Below, piece after piece: positions 62,128 to 64,000 of a stretch of DNA of 64,000 bases. Source of the stretch: Scatophagus argus (Eukaryota > Chordata > Actinopteri > Scatophagidae); contig NC_058504.1 of the NCBI RefSeq assembly GCF_020382885.2, positions 15,573,019-15,637,018 of the forward strand, written 5' to 3'. The translations under genes and the position numbers were made by a program. Every line of letters starts with the position of its first letter. The stretch's first letter is position 1. Below the pieces are notes generated by a model. The model did no database searches, was not told the DNA's origin, and was given only the letters and a program-made list of their open reading frames with translations.

Positions 62128-64000
62128 TCACGGCCGATATGTTTTGATAACATCTTTGATAGGCCTCCTGCATATTGGGCAGCATGCATTGATCTGTCTC
62201 TTCAGCTTCAGCCCACAGTCATTGCACAGACACATGTGTCCACAGGTGTAAATGACTGTGTCAACCTCCTGGTCGAAGCAAATGGTGCATTCTCCATTTT
62301 TTCCAGCAGGGGGCGGTTCAGAGGCAGTAGGAGAGACGGGAGGACTGAGAGGGGAACTGGGAGCAGTCACTAGAAGGAAAAGAAAAAAACCTGAGGACTT
62401 TGGGCAGACATTGATAGATGTGCACATATAACTCTCATTCTAGTTGTTGCCTTTTCATAAAAACATTTGCATTTCCATGTTGGAATATAAACTTTAATCT
62501 ATTATTAAAACTTAATCTGAACCACATATATTAGGGCTGCAACTAGTGGTTATTTTCATAATCAATTAATGTGCTGATTATTTTCTTGAATGACTTTTTT
62601 TGGGTCTTTGTTACATCAGAAAACTATTAAAACTGCTAGAGCCCAAGGTGTTAAATACAAAAATATTCAGTTTTCTAAAATTTAAATGTGCACAAACAAG
62701 AGAATGTTGGCATTTTTTAATTTAAAAATCATGATTGTAAAAATAGTCGCTAATCAATTTTCTGTTGACTATTTGTTGAACATTTCCTATAAGAGACAGA
62801 AACAACACTTGTTTCCCATGACTGTAGTACAGTTCAGCAGAGTAGCTACACGTCTACGCCATGAGAGCCTTCTGGCTGGGACCTCCTGAGGATTTCTACA
62901 TACATTGTAGAATGTATTCATGCTGTCAACATTTGGTAACCTACCCAGAGAGGATTCAGAGGCGGAGGAGGATCTGTTGACACTGAACGCCAGGTCTGAG
63001 TCACTGTCATCTGGGCTGCTGCTCTGAGAAGTGCTGGGGGATGTGGAGGGAGGACTGGACTGCAGCGTTCCTGTGTAACAAAGATAAATACACATGAACA
63101 AAACTCAGACAATTAGATCCATGTAAAGCCTTTAAAGGTTGCATTCAGACAAAGTGTATGTTCAACTGGACTTACTTTTCTAATTGTGTCCTTGAAGTGT
63201 TTGAGTGTAATGCTAGTGTTGAAGGCTTTATGCTGACTGGCCATAATCAGATTGGATATGCACATGCACACACACAGAAACAGCTGAAATGGAGCCTGAG
63301 CTGGTGGGAGTTTATGAGGGGGTAGTGGGAACTGAACAGGTTGGTCACAGCTCTGAACTGAACAGACACATGTAGACATAAACTACTCAACTGCATTCCT
63401 TTAGTCTGGGGAAAAAAATAAATTACAGGGCCTGCCTAGACTCAAGGGTAGACTGATAATAGCAGAGGACTATGTCCTTTTGTGCATTTATAACTTTGCC
63501 ATTTAGGGAAGTTTGCTTATTTGCTGTCTTGAGAAGAGTTGAATGAAAACACTGATATCTCTCCCTTTTCTGTCCATTAAATGTGAAGCTACAGCCAGCA
63601 GCCATTTAGCTTAGCACAAACACTGAAAACAGGGAGAAGCAACTAGCATGCCTCTATGTGGGAATGGCAAAGAACCAAGAAAAGCTAGGCTAAACGGCTG
63701 CTAGCTATATGTTTTATGTTTAATGGATAAATATGACAGTGGTATCAAGCTCAGCAAGAATGTAACATTTCCAACTTTTTCTCCCACAATTTCATTCTGT
63801 AATTACAATAATTTCACAAAAAATCTGAGACGTAATGGATCTGGGGGTTTTTGGTGATATCACCCTTGTGTGTTGCAGTAAATAAAGTCAGCTTACCTAA
63901 TATCCTGAGTCTGTTGACAGCTCCATGCAGGGTGAAAAAGGTCCACAGGACCTGAGAGGAGTCCACACAGAGCAGCCGGCCACGTCCCACTCCGTTCACC
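62128..64000 (-). CDS. neurl1b: Neuralized-type E3 ubiquitin ligase, 3' end (partial)
   Basis: Three exons on the minus strand are visible: 63897-64000 (cut by the window edge), 62945-63070 and 62128-62369, all joined in phase 1. The first carries the end of the second neuralized repeat ([26 protein letters not shown]). The second is a Ser/Pro-rich linker ([20 protein letters not shown]). The last has a C3HC4 [56 protein letters not shown]. Neuralized proteins ubiquitinate Delta/Jagged ligands and promote their endocytosis in Notch signalling. The FDQEVDT and KRQ residues are nearer NEURL1B than NEURL1, as I recall those sequences; a fish neurl1a paralogue is the alternative. The start lies outside the window. 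Confidence 0.88.
62531..62780. repeat. Degenerate MITE (AGGGCTGCAACTA-type) in neurl1b intron
   Basis: The left end TAGGGCTGCAACTAGTGGTT followed by ATTTTCATAATCAATTAAT matches a terminal-inverted-repeat element common in percomorphs. The middle keeps ATATTCAGTTTTC. The right part (AATAGTCGCTAATCAATTTT) is the diverged inverted end. Confidence 0.75.
63585..63720 (+). repeat. Interspersed repeat, TAGCTTAGC-type family
   Basis: GTGAAGCTACAGCCAGCAGC, ATTTAGCTTAGCACAAACAC and GAAAACAGGGAGAAGC match the 5' part of the family seen at 46178 and reversed at 48440. It lies in a neurl1b intron. Confidence 0.7.

Overview
The window is from a ray-finned fish, most likely a spiny-rayed (percomorph) teleost. 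Genes have compact multi-exon structures with GT-AG introns, the intergenic DNA is AT-rich and carries CA microsatellites, and several degenerate interspersed repeats are of kinds common in percomorphs. The gene order eda - tnfsf13b - garp is the order I recall from the stickleback armour-plate (Eda) locus. In mammals EDA, GJB1, VMA21 and GPR50 are all X-linked, so most of the window looks like a fish counterpart of parts of human Xq. No retrovirus-like or Polinton-like element was recognised.

Layout. 1-4423: upstream flank with a deleted Tc1-like transposon (412-875). 4424-15126 (+): ectodysplasin A in eight exons, with the conserved tandem donors that give the A1 and A2 isoforms. 16320-17848 (+): a BAFF-type TNF ligand in six exons, one of whose introns is only 90 nt and fully in frame. 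18735-20829 (+): GARP/LRRC32-like leucine-rich-repeat receptor, with its signal peptide on a separate 30-codon exon. 23732-27354 (+): a Tudor-domain protein in eight exons, most like part of RNF17. 30347-31174 (+): a beta connexin (Cx32/gjb1). 34726-35811 (+): an alpha connexin of the Cx43 group. 41604-42806 (-): vma21 in three exons. 50488-58280 (-): melatonin receptor Mel1c/GPR50-type in two exons. 62128-64000 (-): the 3' end of a neuralized-type E3 ligase (neurl1b-like), running off the right edge. The remaining sequence is intergenic or intronic, with simple repeats and old interspersed repeats.

Together, eda and tnfsf13b are neighbouring TNF-superfamily ligands, and garp is in mammals a docking receptor for latent TGF-beta, so the left half is a small signalling cluster. 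The two connexins are an alpha/beta pair on the same strand. vma21 (V-ATPase assembly) next to the melatonin receptor is the VMA21-GPR50 neighbourhood and supports calling the receptor Mel1c. All exon joins were made by hand from splice motifs, codon phase and remembered vertebrate orthologues. No alignment or database search was run.
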